This document shows, piece after piece, positions 32,890 through 41,444 of a stretch of 64,000 nt of DNA. The DNA lies in contig CAYNVQ010000008.1 in assembly GCA_964400735.1 (NCBI GenBank), positions 124,001 to 188,000 on the forward strand. The letters run 5' to 3'. Position 1 is the first letter of the stretch. The number at the start of each line of letters is the position of its first letter. The DNA comes from CAYNVQ01 sp964400735 (GTDB taxonomy: Bacteria > Acidobacteriota > Aminicenantia > Aminicenantales > Aminicenantaceae). The notes beneath the pieces were generated by a model, which saw only the letters and a program-made list of their open reading frames with translations, searched no databases and was not told the origin of the DNA. Both the position numbers and the translations under genes were made by a program.

Positions 32890-33327
32890 ATGATGAGCAA
32901 AAAAAAGGATATAGATGATCGATTCAAAAGATTTGGGACCGTGAGTTTCACTTCTGTCACCAAGGTGAATGATTTCATCGACCATCTGGAGCAGGGGAAG
33001 GTCATGGGGACCAAATGCAAAGAGTGCGGCGAGATCTATTTTCCTCCCCGGGCGGACTGCTTCCGATGTCTTTCCAGCGCCATGGAGTGGTTCGAAATCC
33101 AGGGCCTCGGAAAGCTTATCACCTACAGCAAATTAAAATATGCACCGGTTGGATTCGAGGATGATTTGCCTTACTATATCGCAGTCCTAGATTATGGCGA
33201 TTACAAGGTTTTCGGGCGGATTGCCAGCGATGTCACGGAGGAAGAAATCAGGGTGGGTATGGAGATGAAAGCGGTCGCCAATACACTTCCCAACGGACAG
33301 TTGAATTATGTTTTTACCAAACCTTGA
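32890..33327 (+). CDS. DUF35 OB-fold/zinc-ribbon partner of the thiolase
   Basis: 145 aa (start at 32890, or the next codon ATG at 32893). A zinc ribbon with CKECGEIYFPPRADCFRC (two CX2C pairs) is followed by the OB-fold domain (GLGKLITYSKLKYAPVGF, YYIAVLDYGDYKVFGRI). In archaeal acetoacetyl-CoA thiolase/HMG-CoA synthase complexes and in BbsAB such proteins bind the CoA substrate and complete the active site. Its start is one base after the thiolase stop, so the subunits are probably made in equal amounts. Confidence 0.9.
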   Translation: MMSKKKDIDDRFKRFGTVSFTSVTKVNDFIDHLEQGKVMGTKCKECGEIYFPPRADCFRCLSSAMEWFEIQGLGKLITYSKLKYAPVGFEDDLPYYIAVLDYGDYKVFGRIASDVTEEEIRVGMEMKAVANTLPNGQLNYVFTKP

Positions 33328-33368
33328 GAACGGCTCGACGGATTAAACCGGAATTTTTGGCTTTTTGA

Positions 33369-34250
33369 ATGAAGATGGGTTTGCTCAATGTCACCATGCA
33401 CAGGCCTCGTGATTTGGCGGGGGCTATAAAACTGCTTGGAGAGCTGGAAGGCGCCCGGATTCTTGCCGGGGGTACAGACCTGCTCGTCGACATCAAGCAG
33501 GGATCGATCCAGGTCAAAAACCTGATATTCATTCAGCATCTTCGGGAACTAAAAGGGATCGAGGAGGAAAAAGGAAGAATCAGGATCGGGGCCGTGGTGA
33601 CACCAGGGGAGATCATAAACAATCGCTTGATTAAGCAGCACCTGCCAGCTCTTGCCGATGCAGCCCGGACCATGGCATCTCCCCAGATCCGTTCTATGGC
33701 TACAATTGGCGGGAATATCGCTAGTGCAGTCCCCTCCGCCGACTTGCCTCCTCCTTTGATAGCAGCGGATGCCACGATTATTTTGGATTGCGGTGAGCCG
33801 CGAGAGCTTCCTCTCCTTGAATTCTTTGCGGGGCCCCGGGAAACTGTCTGCGGCCCCGGTGAAGTGCTGGTGTCTGTCATGATTCCCATACCTCTTCCTC
33901 ATACAGGTATTGCCTACCAAAAAATAGCGTTGCGGGAAGCCAATGCTCTTGCTGTCGCAGGAGTTGCCTCACGGCTGACTCTTAAAGGGGACAAAATAGC
34001 AAAGGCCGCTGTGGTTCTGGGGGCTGTGGCTCCCACGCCCTCATTGGCTGCAGGGGCTTCTGAGTTTCTCGTGGGCCAGGTCCCGACGGAAAGCCTGTTC
34101 AAAGAGGCTGCCGCGAGGGCCAAAAAGGAGGGAAAGCCGATCTCGGATATCAGAGGCTCTGCCTGGTATAGAGAGGATCTGATCGAGATTTTAACCCACC
34201 GGACTCTGGGCCGAGCTCTGGAACGCGCTCGGAAATATCGAGGGGAGTGA
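33369..34250 (+). CDS. Molybdenum hydroxylase FAD-binding subunit (xanthine dehydrogenase family)
   Basis: 293 aa (ATG at 33369, or 33375). FAD motifs ARILAGGTDLLVDIK near the N-terminus and TIGGNIASAVPSADLPPPL (about residues 113-131), then the CO-dehydrogenase-flavoprotein C-terminal domain (IRGSAWYREDLIEILTHR). Only two cysteines are present and there is no extra insertion, so the additional 4Fe-4S found in the beta subunit of 4-hydroxybenzoyl-CoA reductase is absent. It passes electrons from the 2Fe-2S clusters of the next protein to an acceptor. 42 bases after the DUF35 gene, 102 bases before the Mo subunit gene. Confidence 0.87.
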   Translation: MKMGLLNVTMHRPRDLAGAIKLLGELEGARILAGGTDLLVDIKQGSIQVKNLIFIQHLRELKGIEEEKGRIRIGAVVTPGEIINNRLIKQHLPALADAARTMASPQIRSMATIGGNIASAVPSADLPPPLIAADATIILDCGEPRELPLLEFFAGPRETVCGPGEVLVSVMIPIPLPHTGIAYQKIALREANALAVAGVASRLTLKGDKIAKAAVVLGAVAPTPSLAAGASEFLVGQVPTESLFKEAAARAKKEGKPISDIRGSAWYREDLIEILTHRTLGRALERARKYRGE

Positions 34251-34352
34251 AAGGTTTAAAAACGAGCCAAAGCGGAGGGATGGGTAAGTAAACTTTGGGC
34301 GCAAACGAATCCCTCGGATGTTCAGACTATCCATCAATGTTGAGTTTGGACT

Positions 34353-37232
34353 ATGAATAAAGATAAGGGACAGTATAGAGTCATCACTCTCAAGGTCAAT
34401 GGTGATGAAAGATCGGTTGCAGTCAAGGATGGAGAAACCCTTCTGGATGTACTGAGGGATAAGCTGAGGCTGACCGGGACAAAAAAGGGCTGCAATCTCG
34501 GTGTCTGCGGAGCCTGTACGGTACTGGTTCATGGGGAGCCTAAAAACAGCTGTCTGCTGCTGGCCTCCTCTTGTGAAGGAGCGGAGGTCACAACCATCGA
34601 GGGGATCGCCCCTGACGGCCGACTCCATCCTCTCCAACGCTCTTTCATCGACCATGGTGCTATCCAATGCGGCTACTGCACTCCAGGCATGATCATCAGC
34701 GCTTATTCCCTAATCAAGCGCAATCCGAATCCCGTAAAGGAAGAGATCAAGCAGGCCCTCTCCGGGAACCTTTGCCGCTGCACCGGATATACCCGGATTA
34801 TCGAAGCTGTCAAAAATTGGCGAAAATATGAGGAAGAGGATAAACCCGCATTGATTACGGTCGACCCGGATAGATATGCCACGGTCGGTAAAAGCCTGAC
34901 CCGTGTGGATGCGGCCGATAAAGTGACGGGTCGGGCCAAGTACACGGCCGATCTTTACTTTGAAAACATGCTTCATGGAAGGGTTTTGACTTCGCCCCTT
35001 GCCCATGGAAGAATTAAGTCCATCGATACACGCAGGGCCGAGGCCTTGGAGGGAGTCAAGCTCGTCCTCACGGGTAAAGATATACCGGATATTACCTATG
35101 GTATCAGCCCTCCCCGCTATGACGAGCATGTTTTGGCCAAGGAAAAGGTCCGACATGTGGGAGATGAGGTAGCGGCTGTGATTGCTGTCGATGAAGAGAC
35201 GGCTACCAAGTCACTGGAACTCATCGAAGTGGAGTACGAGGAACTTCCAGCTATTTTCGATCCTTGGGAAGCGATAAAAGAAGGGGCTCCTCGAATCCAT
35301 GATAGATACGAAAACAACATCAACACCCGTGTCGATCATCATTTCGGGGATGTGGAGAAGGGCTTTGCAGAGGCTGATCACATACGGGAAGAGAAATTTG
35401 TGGGAAGCCATGTCTACCAGAGCCCGATCGAATCCCACGCCTCCATCGCCTTCTGGGAAAACGATGGCCACACCCTCGTTCTGGTAGCCTCAACCCAGGT
35501 TCCCCATTATCTCCAGTATATGGTGGCCCGAGTGCTGGACATTCCGCTGGGAAGGATACGGGTCATCCGTCCGCCTGTCGGAGGAGGATTCGGGGGTAAG
35601 CTCGATACCACCAGCCTAGATTTGGTCTCGGCCATCGCCTCGAAAAAGCTGGGGAGGCCAGTGAAAATGGTCTACAGCCGCCGGGAGATGTTCCTTCACG
35701 GAAGGGGAAGGCACAAGCAACATATGTCGTTTAAAATCGGCGTGAAAAAAGATGGAACTCTAACGGCTGTCCAGAACCGGATCTACCTTGACGGCGGGGC
35801 TTACACATCCTATGGGGTCATCACTGCTTATTATGCCGGAAGCATGATTCCCACTCTGTATAAAATTCCGAATTACAAATATGAAGGCTATCGAATCATG
35901 ACCAACAAACCGGCCTGCGGGGCGATGAGAGGGCATGGAGCTCCTCAACCCAGGTTCGCCTTCGAATCTTTGCTGAGTATGATCGCTGACGATTTGGGGA
36001 TCGACCCCATCGAAATCCGCCTGCAAAATGCCATGGAGCCCAACACACGGACCTGCAATGACTTGTATGTCCGGAGCTGCGAGTTCCAACGGACTTTGAG
36101 AGAAGCGAGGGATAAGTCAGGATGGCGCAAGAAGTACGGTAAGCTTCCCCCTGGAAAAGGAATCGGAATTGGGTGTGGGGGATTCGTCTCCGGAGCAGGT
36201 TATGCCAAATACAGAGGCCAGGTTCAGCTCAGCTCCCAAAAAAAACTGGCACCATTCGTGAAGAAGGCTGAGTTCCCGCATTCAAATGCCATCGTGAAAG
36301 TCAGCGAGGACGGAATGGCTGCGGTCCTTCTGATTTTGGCGGCCGAGATAGGTCAGGGAGCCTTGACCGTGCTATCGCAAATGTGTGCCGAAGCGCTAGG
36401 AATCGAAATGGAAAGGGTCCGTATTCGTACCGAAGATACCGACATCAGTCCGCTCGACCTCGGTGCTTACTCGTCCCGAACGACTCTGATGGGAGGAAAT
36501 GCGGTCGTTCGAGCCAGTCAGGACGTGCTCGACAAGCTTTTGGCAGAGATGGCGAAAACGTGGGATTGCGATCCTCGAGATTTAGGAGCAAAAAACAATC
36601 GGATTTTCCACATGAAAGATGAGTCTAAGGTCATAGAATGGGCGGAGGCTGCACGCAGGTATTTCAACGACAGGGGGCCTTTGGTGGGGATAGGGTGGTA
36701 TAAACCTCCGCAGGGCTTGGGAGGAGATTACAAGGGGGCGGCCGTAGGAACCAGCCCTGCTTTTTCCTTCTCCAGCTCCGTCTGCGAGTGTTCTGTGGAT
36801 AGCGAGACCGGAAAGGTGACATTGGAGAGGATCACCGATTTTCACGACTGCGGCACCCCGATCAATCCACAGGCTGTTCACGGACAGGTGGAAGGGGCTA
36901 TCGTGATGGGAGCCGGGGAGACGATCATGGAAGAAATCCTTTATGATGACAAGGGAGAAATCCTCAATCCCAACCTCCATGACTACCTGTTGATGACCAT
37001 CAAAGACGCTCCCGAAATCTTCAGTGGCATCGTCGAATCCTTCGAACCCGAAGGTCCGTATGGGGCGAAGGAGGTTGGAGAGGGAGCAACTTTGCCTGTT
37101 CTGGCTTCTGTTGCCCATGCCATAGCCAATGCAACGGGTGTCTGGATCAAAGAGCTTCCGATCACGCCGGAAAAAATTCTTAAAGCGTTGAAGGAAGCTT
37201 CCGAATCGGGGAATAAAAGGATTTTCAAATGA
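34353..37232 (+). CDS. Molybdenum hydroxylase, fused 2Fe-2S and molybdopterin subunits
   Basis: 959 aa. Residues 1-160 are the small iron-sulfur subunit: plant-type 2Fe-2S (GCNLGVCGAC plus the Cys in KNSC) and the second cluster (CGYCTPGM, LCRCTGY). From about residue 165 follows the large Mo-cofactor subunit: GRAKYTADLYF, VGGGFGGK, GAMRGHGAPQPRFAFES, AAEIGQGALT, and the active-site Glu in GAKEVGEGATLP. In most bacteria these are two polypeptides; here they are one chain. The family hydroxylates N-heterocycles and purines or, as 4-hydroxybenzoyl-CoA reductase, dehydroxylates an aromatic CoA ester; the latter would suit the neighbourhood, but the substrate cannot be read from sequence. The stop overlaps the start of the PAS-GGDEF gene by 4 bases. 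Confidence 0.88.
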   Translation: MNKDKGQYRVITLKVNGDERSVAVKDGETLLDVLRDKLRLTGTKKGCNLGVCGACTVLVHGEPKNSCLLLASSCEGAEVTTIEGIAPDGRLHPLQRSFIDHGAIQCGYCTPGMIISAYSLIKRNPNPVKEEIKQALSGNLCRCTGYTRIIEAVKNWRKYEEEDKPALITVDPDRYATVGKSLTRVDAADKVTGRAKYTADLYFENMLHGRVLTSPLAHGRIKSIDTRRAEALEGVKLVLTGKDIPDITYGISPPRYDEHVLAKEKVRHVGDEVAAVIAVDEETATKSLELIEVEYEELPAIFDPWEAIKEGAPRIHDRYENNINTRVDHHFGDVEKGFAEADHIREEKFVGSHVYQSPIESHASIAFWENDGHTLVLVASTQVPHYLQYMVARVLDIPLGRIRVIRPPVGGGFGGKLDTTSLDLVSAIASKKLGRPVKMVYSRREMFLHGRGRHKQHMSFKIGVKKDGTLTAVQNRIYLDGGAYTSYGVITAYYAGSMIPTLYKIPNYKYEGYRIMTNKPACGAMRGHGAPQPRFAFESLLSMIADDLGIDPIEIRLQNAMEPNTRTCNDLYVRSCEFQRTLREARDKSGWRKKYGKLPPGKGIGIGCGGFVSGAGYAKYRGQVQLSSQKKLAPFVKKAEFPHSNAIVKVSEDGMAAVLLILAAEIGQGALTVLSQMCAEALGIEMERVRIRTEDTDISPLDLGAYSSRTTLMGGNAVVRASQDVLDKLLAEMAKTWDCDPRDLGAKNNRIFHMKDESKVIEWAEAARRYFNDRGPLVGIGWYKPPQGLGGDYKGAAVGTSPAFSFSSSVCECSVDSETGKVTLERITDFHDCGTPINPQAVHGQVEGAIVMGAGETIMEEILYDDKGEILNPNLHDYLLMTIKDAPEIFSGIVESFEPEGPYGAKEVGEGATLPVLASVAHAIANATGVWIKELPITPEKILKALKEASESGNKRIFK

Positions 37233-38239
37233 GTCCAAAGTCGAAAAAAATCGAGACAGAACTCAAAGCATCGGAGGAGACGAACAAAGCCAAAAATCGT
37301 GCATTCGAAAAAAAATTCCTGGAGAGTGAAAAGAGGTACCAGAAGCTTCTGGAGCATCTTCCCGTGGGGGTATACCGTACCACGCCTGATGGCAAGATTG
37401 TCGAAGCCAACCAGGCGCTGGCAAACATGTTGGGATACAAGAAACATGAAGACTTGGAAGACATCAATGTCAAAGAGCTGTATGTAAGGGAAGAGGATCG
37501 GGCGGAACATCTCAAGGAGCTGGATGCCAAGGGTACGTTTTTCGCGGAATTTAAACTGCGCCGCAAAGACGGAAAAACCATCTGGGGGAGGGATTATCCC
37601 CAGGCTGTTCTAAATGCTAAAGGAAGGATCGAGTACTATGATGGCATTTTGGTGGACATCACCGAGCAGAAGCAGGCCGAGGAAGAATTGAAAAAGGTAA
37701 ACAGGAAGCTGGAGATTTCCAATAATGACCGGAAAAAAATGATCGAAGAGCTCCGGAGTCTTTCATTGAGAGATGACCTGACCGGTCTGTTTAATCGGCG
37801 GGGGTTTTTCACTATAGCCTCAGAATTTCTCAAGCTGGCTGACCGGAGAAAGAAAAGGATGTTTTTGCTGTTTTTAGATGTGGATAATCTCAAGAAAATA
37901 AATGACACTTTAGGCCACTTTCGAGGAGACCAGGCGCTGATCGAAATGGCCAACTTGCTGAGAACGACTTTTCGTTGCTCTGATATCATCGGCCGGATGG
38001 GTGGGGATGAATTCGCGGTTTTTCCGCTCGAGACCACGAAAGAATGCTTGTCCGGAATCGAGGATCGGTTGAGAGAAAATATCGCAGCCTTTAATGAAGA
38101 TAAAAACAATCTTTTTGAACTATCCGTCAGCATAGGCGTCTCCTTTTATGATCCCTTGCACCCCAGTTCGATCGATGAGCTTTTAGTAAGGGCCGACAAG
38201 GTGATGTATGAGGAGAAGCGCCGAAAGGGAAGAACCTGA
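37229..38239 (+). CDS. PAS-GGDEF diguanylate cyclase
   Basis: 336 aa, no signal peptide or membrane segment. A coiled-coil N-terminus (about 1-30), a PAS domain (about 35-150: GVYRTTPDGKIVEANQAL, DITEQKQAEEE), then GGDEF (about 170-330) with LSLRDDLTGLFNRRG, DVDNLKKINDTLGH and the intact active site MGGDEFAVF. An RCSD sequence 5 residues before it fits the RxxD product-inhibition site, so it is probably an active, feedback-inhibited c-di-GMP synthase. Its ATG overlaps the stop of the molybdenum hydroxylase gene, an unusual translational coupling. Convergent with the homocysteine methyltransferase gene. Confidence 0.93.
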   Translation: MSPKSKKIETELKASEETNKAKNRAFEKKFLESEKRYQKLLEHLPVGVYRTTPDGKIVEANQALANMLGYKKHEDLEDINVKELYVREEDRAEHLKELDAKGTFFAEFKLRRKDGKTIWGRDYPQAVLNAKGRIEYYDGILVDITEQKQAEEELKKVNRKLEISNNDRKKMIEELRSLSLRDDLTGLFNRRGFFTIASEFLKLADRRKKRMFLLFLDVDNLKKINDTLGHFRGDQALIEMANLLRTTFRCSDIIGRMGGDEFAVFPLETTKECLSGIEDRLRENIAAFNEDKNNLFELSVSIGVSFYDPLHPSSIDELLVRADKVMYEEKRRKGRT

Positions 38240-38267
38240 CCCCTCCAGGTCAGCCATATCCGGCAAG

Positions 38268-39149
38268 TTATTTTTTGATGATTTCTGCCATCTGCCTTAT
38301 GTATTCTGGATTCGTGCCACAGCAGCCTCCGATGAGATTGGCGCCGTTTTCGATCATCTGGGGAATGAACCGGAGATAATCCTCGATTTTTTGGGCATAG
38401 GAGACTTCTCCTTCTTGCGAAACAGAGGGTTTTCCCGCATTGGCCTGAGCGAGTATGGGTAGGGAGGTACATTCCCTGATGATTTTGACCAGATCGACCA
38501 TTTCTTCGCTGTTCAGTGTGCAGTTCGTCCCGACGACAGGAACCTTCTCTTTTTCCAGATCCCGCATGCATTGAGCCACGCTGTTGCCCATGATGGTGAA
38601 GTATCCCCTGGGTCCTTTGTTGAACGTCATGGTGACAAATACCGGTTTGTCCGTCACTTTTTTTGCCCCATGCAGGGCACAGAGTGCTTCCTGAAGGTCA
38701 TACTGGGTTTCGATGAGGAGAAAGTCCACACCCCCGTCGTTTAGGCCTCTCGCCTGCTCGGCGTAGGCCTCGATGAATGGCTCTCTTTCGTATTCTCCTG
38801 TCGGTTTCAGAAATTTTCCGATAGGCCCCATGCTTCCAGCCACGAATTTTCCCTCAGGTCTGATTTGAGTGGCGATTTCGGCTGCGGCCCTGTTCAATTC
38901 ATAACATCTCTTTCCCTCGCCATAACCCTCGAGCTTTATCCTGCTCCCCCCGAAACTGTTGGTCAATACCACATCCGAACCCGCATCGTAGTAATTTTTA
39001 TGAATCGTTTTGACGACATCCGGCTTTTCCACATTCCAGGTTTCGGGACAGGCTCCCTGGGGGAAACCATACGCGATCAATTCCGTTCCCATACCTCCAT
39101 CGAGAAGGACTATTCCTTCTTGGATGGCATCGAATATCGATTCGCCCAT
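38268..39149 (-). CDS. Homocysteine S-methyltransferase domain protein (MetH/BHMT N-terminal-type)
   Basis: 293 aa, a stand-alone Hcy-methyltransferase barrel: LLDGGMGTELIAYG at the N-terminus, the first zinc Cys in VVGTNCTLN (about residue 205) and the last two in IGGCCGTNPEYI (about residue 275). No folate, corrinoid or activation domains of full MetH are present, so the methyl donor must come from another protein or metabolite; CoFeSP encoded 2-5 kb upstream on the same strand, or betaine/S-methylmethionine, are candidates. AAAAGGAGAAAGAGA precedes the ATG. It is separated from the acs operon by a palindromic element. Which donor is used is unknown. Confidence 0.85.
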   Translation of the reverse strand: MGESIFDAIQEGIVLLDGGMGTELIAYGFPQGACPETWNVEKPDVVKTIHKNYYDAGSDVVLTNSFGGSRIKLEGYGEGKRCYELNRAAAEIATQIRPEGKFVAGSMGPIGKFLKPTGEYEREPFIEAYAEQARGLNDGGVDFLLIETQYDLQEALCALHGAKKVTDKPVFVTMTFNKGPRGYFTIMGNSVAQCMRDLEKEKVPVVGTNCTLNSEEMVDLVKIIRECTSLPILAQANAGKPSVSQEGEVSYAQKIEDYLRFIPQMIENGANLIGGCCGTNPEYIRQMAEIIKK

Positions 39150-39329
39150 TCTCTTTCTCCTTTTTTACGTGGATTATCCAGGATAATTGTGGTTAGAGGC
39201 ATTTGATCATTTTCGTTTTATCCCGAAGTAACTGAAAAACTGAAGCGAGGGCGTAGGGAAGTGTCGAAGCGGCATTGAAGATTCCGACCCAACCTACCCA
39301 GCCTTCCGGAACCGCCCTTCGAGGTTAAC

Positions 39330-39427
39330 AATAGGGGACGTTCCATTCAGGGACACTCTATAATTTATCATTGATAAAAAGCAAATATTGAAATATAGGG
39401 TGTCCCCAAATGGGACGTCCCCATATT
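39330..39427. repeat. Palindromic MITE/REP-like element with 33-34 bp inverted repeats
   Basis: The left arm 39330-39362 (begins AATAGGGGACGTTCC, ends GGGACACTCTATA) is the near-perfect reverse complement of the right arm 39394-39427 (TATAGGGTGTCCCC ... GGGACGTCCCCATATT); about five differences. The 31-base centre is AT-rich. No transposase is nearby, so it is non-autonomous. Similar GGGGACG ends are associated with REP-type Y1 transposases in other genomes (recollection). The remaining part of the 39150-39491 gap holds no recognisable gene. Confidence 0.75.
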
Positions 39428-39491
39428 GTCATTTCTCTGCGTCTTGAGGCAATATTTCACTCCCTTTATTTTTAGGTGATCTCCCATTCTG

Positions 39492-41414
39492 CTAGCTCAG
39501 TCCCAAAATTCTCTTGACCGAAGGGAACAGATCGATGTCTGTATGGGGAAGGAATAGGGACCCGGTGAATTCATCCATGTAGCGGGGTTCGGTGTTCAAT
39601 TCCACATAGGTCATCTTCCGGGCGATCTGTTCGGCAAGTTCTTTGTTCCTATCTGAAAGAAGCGTCAGGTAAGCTCCTGCCAGAGAGCTGTTCCCGATAT
39701 AATGAAATCGTTCCCTGCTCAAATCGGGAAGAAGGCCGATGCGGATGGCGTTCTCGATATTCAGGTGCTGACCGAAACCTCCAGCGATGAAAAAAGAGGC
39801 TATTTTCTCCGGTTGAATCCCGACATTTTTAAGCAGCAAGGAGCAGGCCGAATAGACGGCTCCTTTGGTGCGGATCAGATTAATGATATCCCTCTCGGTG
39901 AGGACCAAATCTCTTCCCCAGTATGCTTTAGGCCCTTCGGCCACCAGAAAAGCAAGGCCTTCTTCACTCTTCACTATTCTATCTGGGCAGGCTGATTTCC
40001 TGAATTTGCCGTTCCGGTCAACGATCTTGGAAACAAATAATACTGCCAGGAGGTCGACCAGTCCCGAACCGCACAAACCTCTAGGCTTTCCTCCTCCGAT
40101 GATGCGATAACGAACTTGCCCGTTGGAGTCCATTTCGATTTTTTCGATGGCCCCTTGGGTGGCGGGCATTCCGCACTTGATTCCGCTGCCTTCGAAAGCG
40201 GGACCGGCCGAACAGGCACAGGTCATGAGCCATTCCTCGTTTCCGACCACAATCTCGCCGTTGGTGCCAGCGTCGATGAACATCGAAACCTCTTCGGCGT
40301 TCTTGAGGATAGGCGTGCAGAGCAGGCCAGATGTGATATCCCCCCCCACATAGCTCCCCACAGCCGGTGAAAATTGAATGAAAGCTTCCGGGTTCATATT
40401 TAATCCGAAAATTTTGGCTTCGAAGAGAGGCAGATGGTTGAAGGTGGGAACATAGGGTTCTTCTCTTATATACCTCGGCTCGAGCTCCAACAAAAGATGA
40501 ACCATGGTCGTGTTTCCGGAAAAAGATGCATAATAGATATCTTGGGGAGAGACTCCCGCTTCTTTGGTGGTGGTGTCGATCAAATTGTTGATGGTATGGA
40601 CCGCAAGGTCCCGGAGCTCCTTGAGATGTCCAGGTTTCTGTGCGTAATTGATCCGGGAGATGATGTCTTCTCCGCATTTGATCTGCTGGTTGAGACACGA
40701 GGCCGTGGCCTTAATCTCCCCTCTTCCGAGTTCGACCAAATGGAGGGCAACCGTTGAGGTCCCGAGATCGCAAGCCACGCCGAGGATTTTCTCTTTCCCT
40801 GGTCCGGGAAACACATCCACCAGAATCGGCTGATCCGGCGTTTTGATGTATATCACCTGAACGGATCCTTCCCGGGAGCGGAGGGTTCGGGCTAGTTTTT
40901 CCAAAACAGAATACACACACTTCGGATTCTCCAGGCCCGTTTTTTTTTGGAATTCTCTCTGCAGCCTCTTCAGGTCGCTGGAATTGTTTTCCAGAGTGGG
41001 GAAGGGAATTTGGAGGCCGACCGATTCAACCGGAGGAACGACTTCGTATATGCCGGATAGCGCTTCTTTATGATCCTCTATGTATTCGTGGCCGGTAACG
41101 CTTTTTATCTGGAGTTCTTGAAAATGAGGGAAAACGATGACCAAATCATCGATGATTTTCGTTTGACAGGCGAGGACATATCCTTTCTCATGAAGCTGAC
41201 GGGAAAGGGCGGGTGAGGGTTTCGACCTGAATTTCCCCTCTTTTATTTGGACCACACATTCGCCGCAGGTCCCTGCCCCCCCGCACGATCCCCCTAAGGG
41301 CATTTTGGCCATTCTTCCGGCGTCCCAAAGGGTCGTTCCCCGCGGCACCAGGATAGTCACTTCGAAAGGTAAGAAAGTCAGCTTGTGGTATTTTTTGGGG
41401 GCCTGTTTCGTCAT
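39492..41414 (-). CDS. Reductive activator of corrinoid protein, 2Fe-2S + ASKHA (RACE/DUF4445) copy 1
   Basis: About 640 aa from the ATG at 41414 (an in-frame GTG at 41441 is possible; neither has a clear ribosome site). N-terminal plant-type 2Fe-2S domain with CGGAGTCGEC and ACQT (about residues 30-75), a linker, then an ASKHA ATPase domain with GVACDLGTSTVALHL, GNTTMVHLLL, DAGTNGEIVVG, CSAGPAFEGSGI and GGFGQHLN. These proteins hydrolyse ATP to rescue accidentally oxidised Co(II) corrinoid back to Co(I). It directly follows acsC, so its target is most likely the corrinoid iron-sulfur protein. A second, diverged copy lies at 51079-52848. Confidence 0.88.
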   Translation of the reverse strand: MTKQAPKKYHKLTFLPFEVTILVPRGTTLWDAGRMAKMPLGGSCGGAGTCGECVVQIKEGKFRSKPSPALSRQLHEKGYVLACQTKIIDDLVIVFPHFQELQIKSVTGHEYIEDHKEALSGIYEVVPPVESVGLQIPFPTLENNSSDLKRLQREFQKKTGLENPKCVYSVLEKLARTLRSREGSVQVIYIKTPDQPILVDVFPGPGKEKILGVACDLGTSTVALHLVELGRGEIKATASCLNQQIKCGEDIISRINYAQKPGHLKELRDLAVHTINNLIDTTTKEAGVSPQDIYYASFSGNTTMVHLLLELEPRYIREEPYVPTFNHLPLFEAKIFGLNMNPEAFIQFSPAVGSYVGGDITSGLLCTPILKNAEEVSMFIDAGTNGEIVVGNEEWLMTCACSAGPAFEGSGIKCGMPATQGAIEKIEMDSNGQVRYRIIGGGKPRGLCGSGLVDLLAVLFVSKIVDRNGKFRKSACPDRIVKSEEGLAFLVAEGPKAYWGRDLVLTERDIINLIRTKGAVYSACSLLLKNVGIQPEKIASFFIAGGFGQHLNIENAIRIGLLPDLSRERFHYIGNSSLAGAYLTLLSDRNKELAEQIARKMTYVELNTEPRYMDEFTGSLFLPHTDIDLFPSVKRILGLS

Positions 41415-41444
41415 ATATATTTCTAATATCCTTCTTTTCACCCT

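Noticed and set aside
33369..37232. Classical 4-hydroxybenzoyl-CoA reductase (hcrABC)
   Set aside because: The FAD subunit lacks the cysteine-rich insertion for the extra 4Fe-4S cluster and the small and large subunits are fused; I keep only the molybdenum hydroxylase family name.
39150..39491. A riboswitch (SAM or cobalamin) before the homocysteine methyltransferase
   Set aside because: The only structure in the gap is the MITE-like palindrome; none of the conserved riboswitch core sequences could be recognised.
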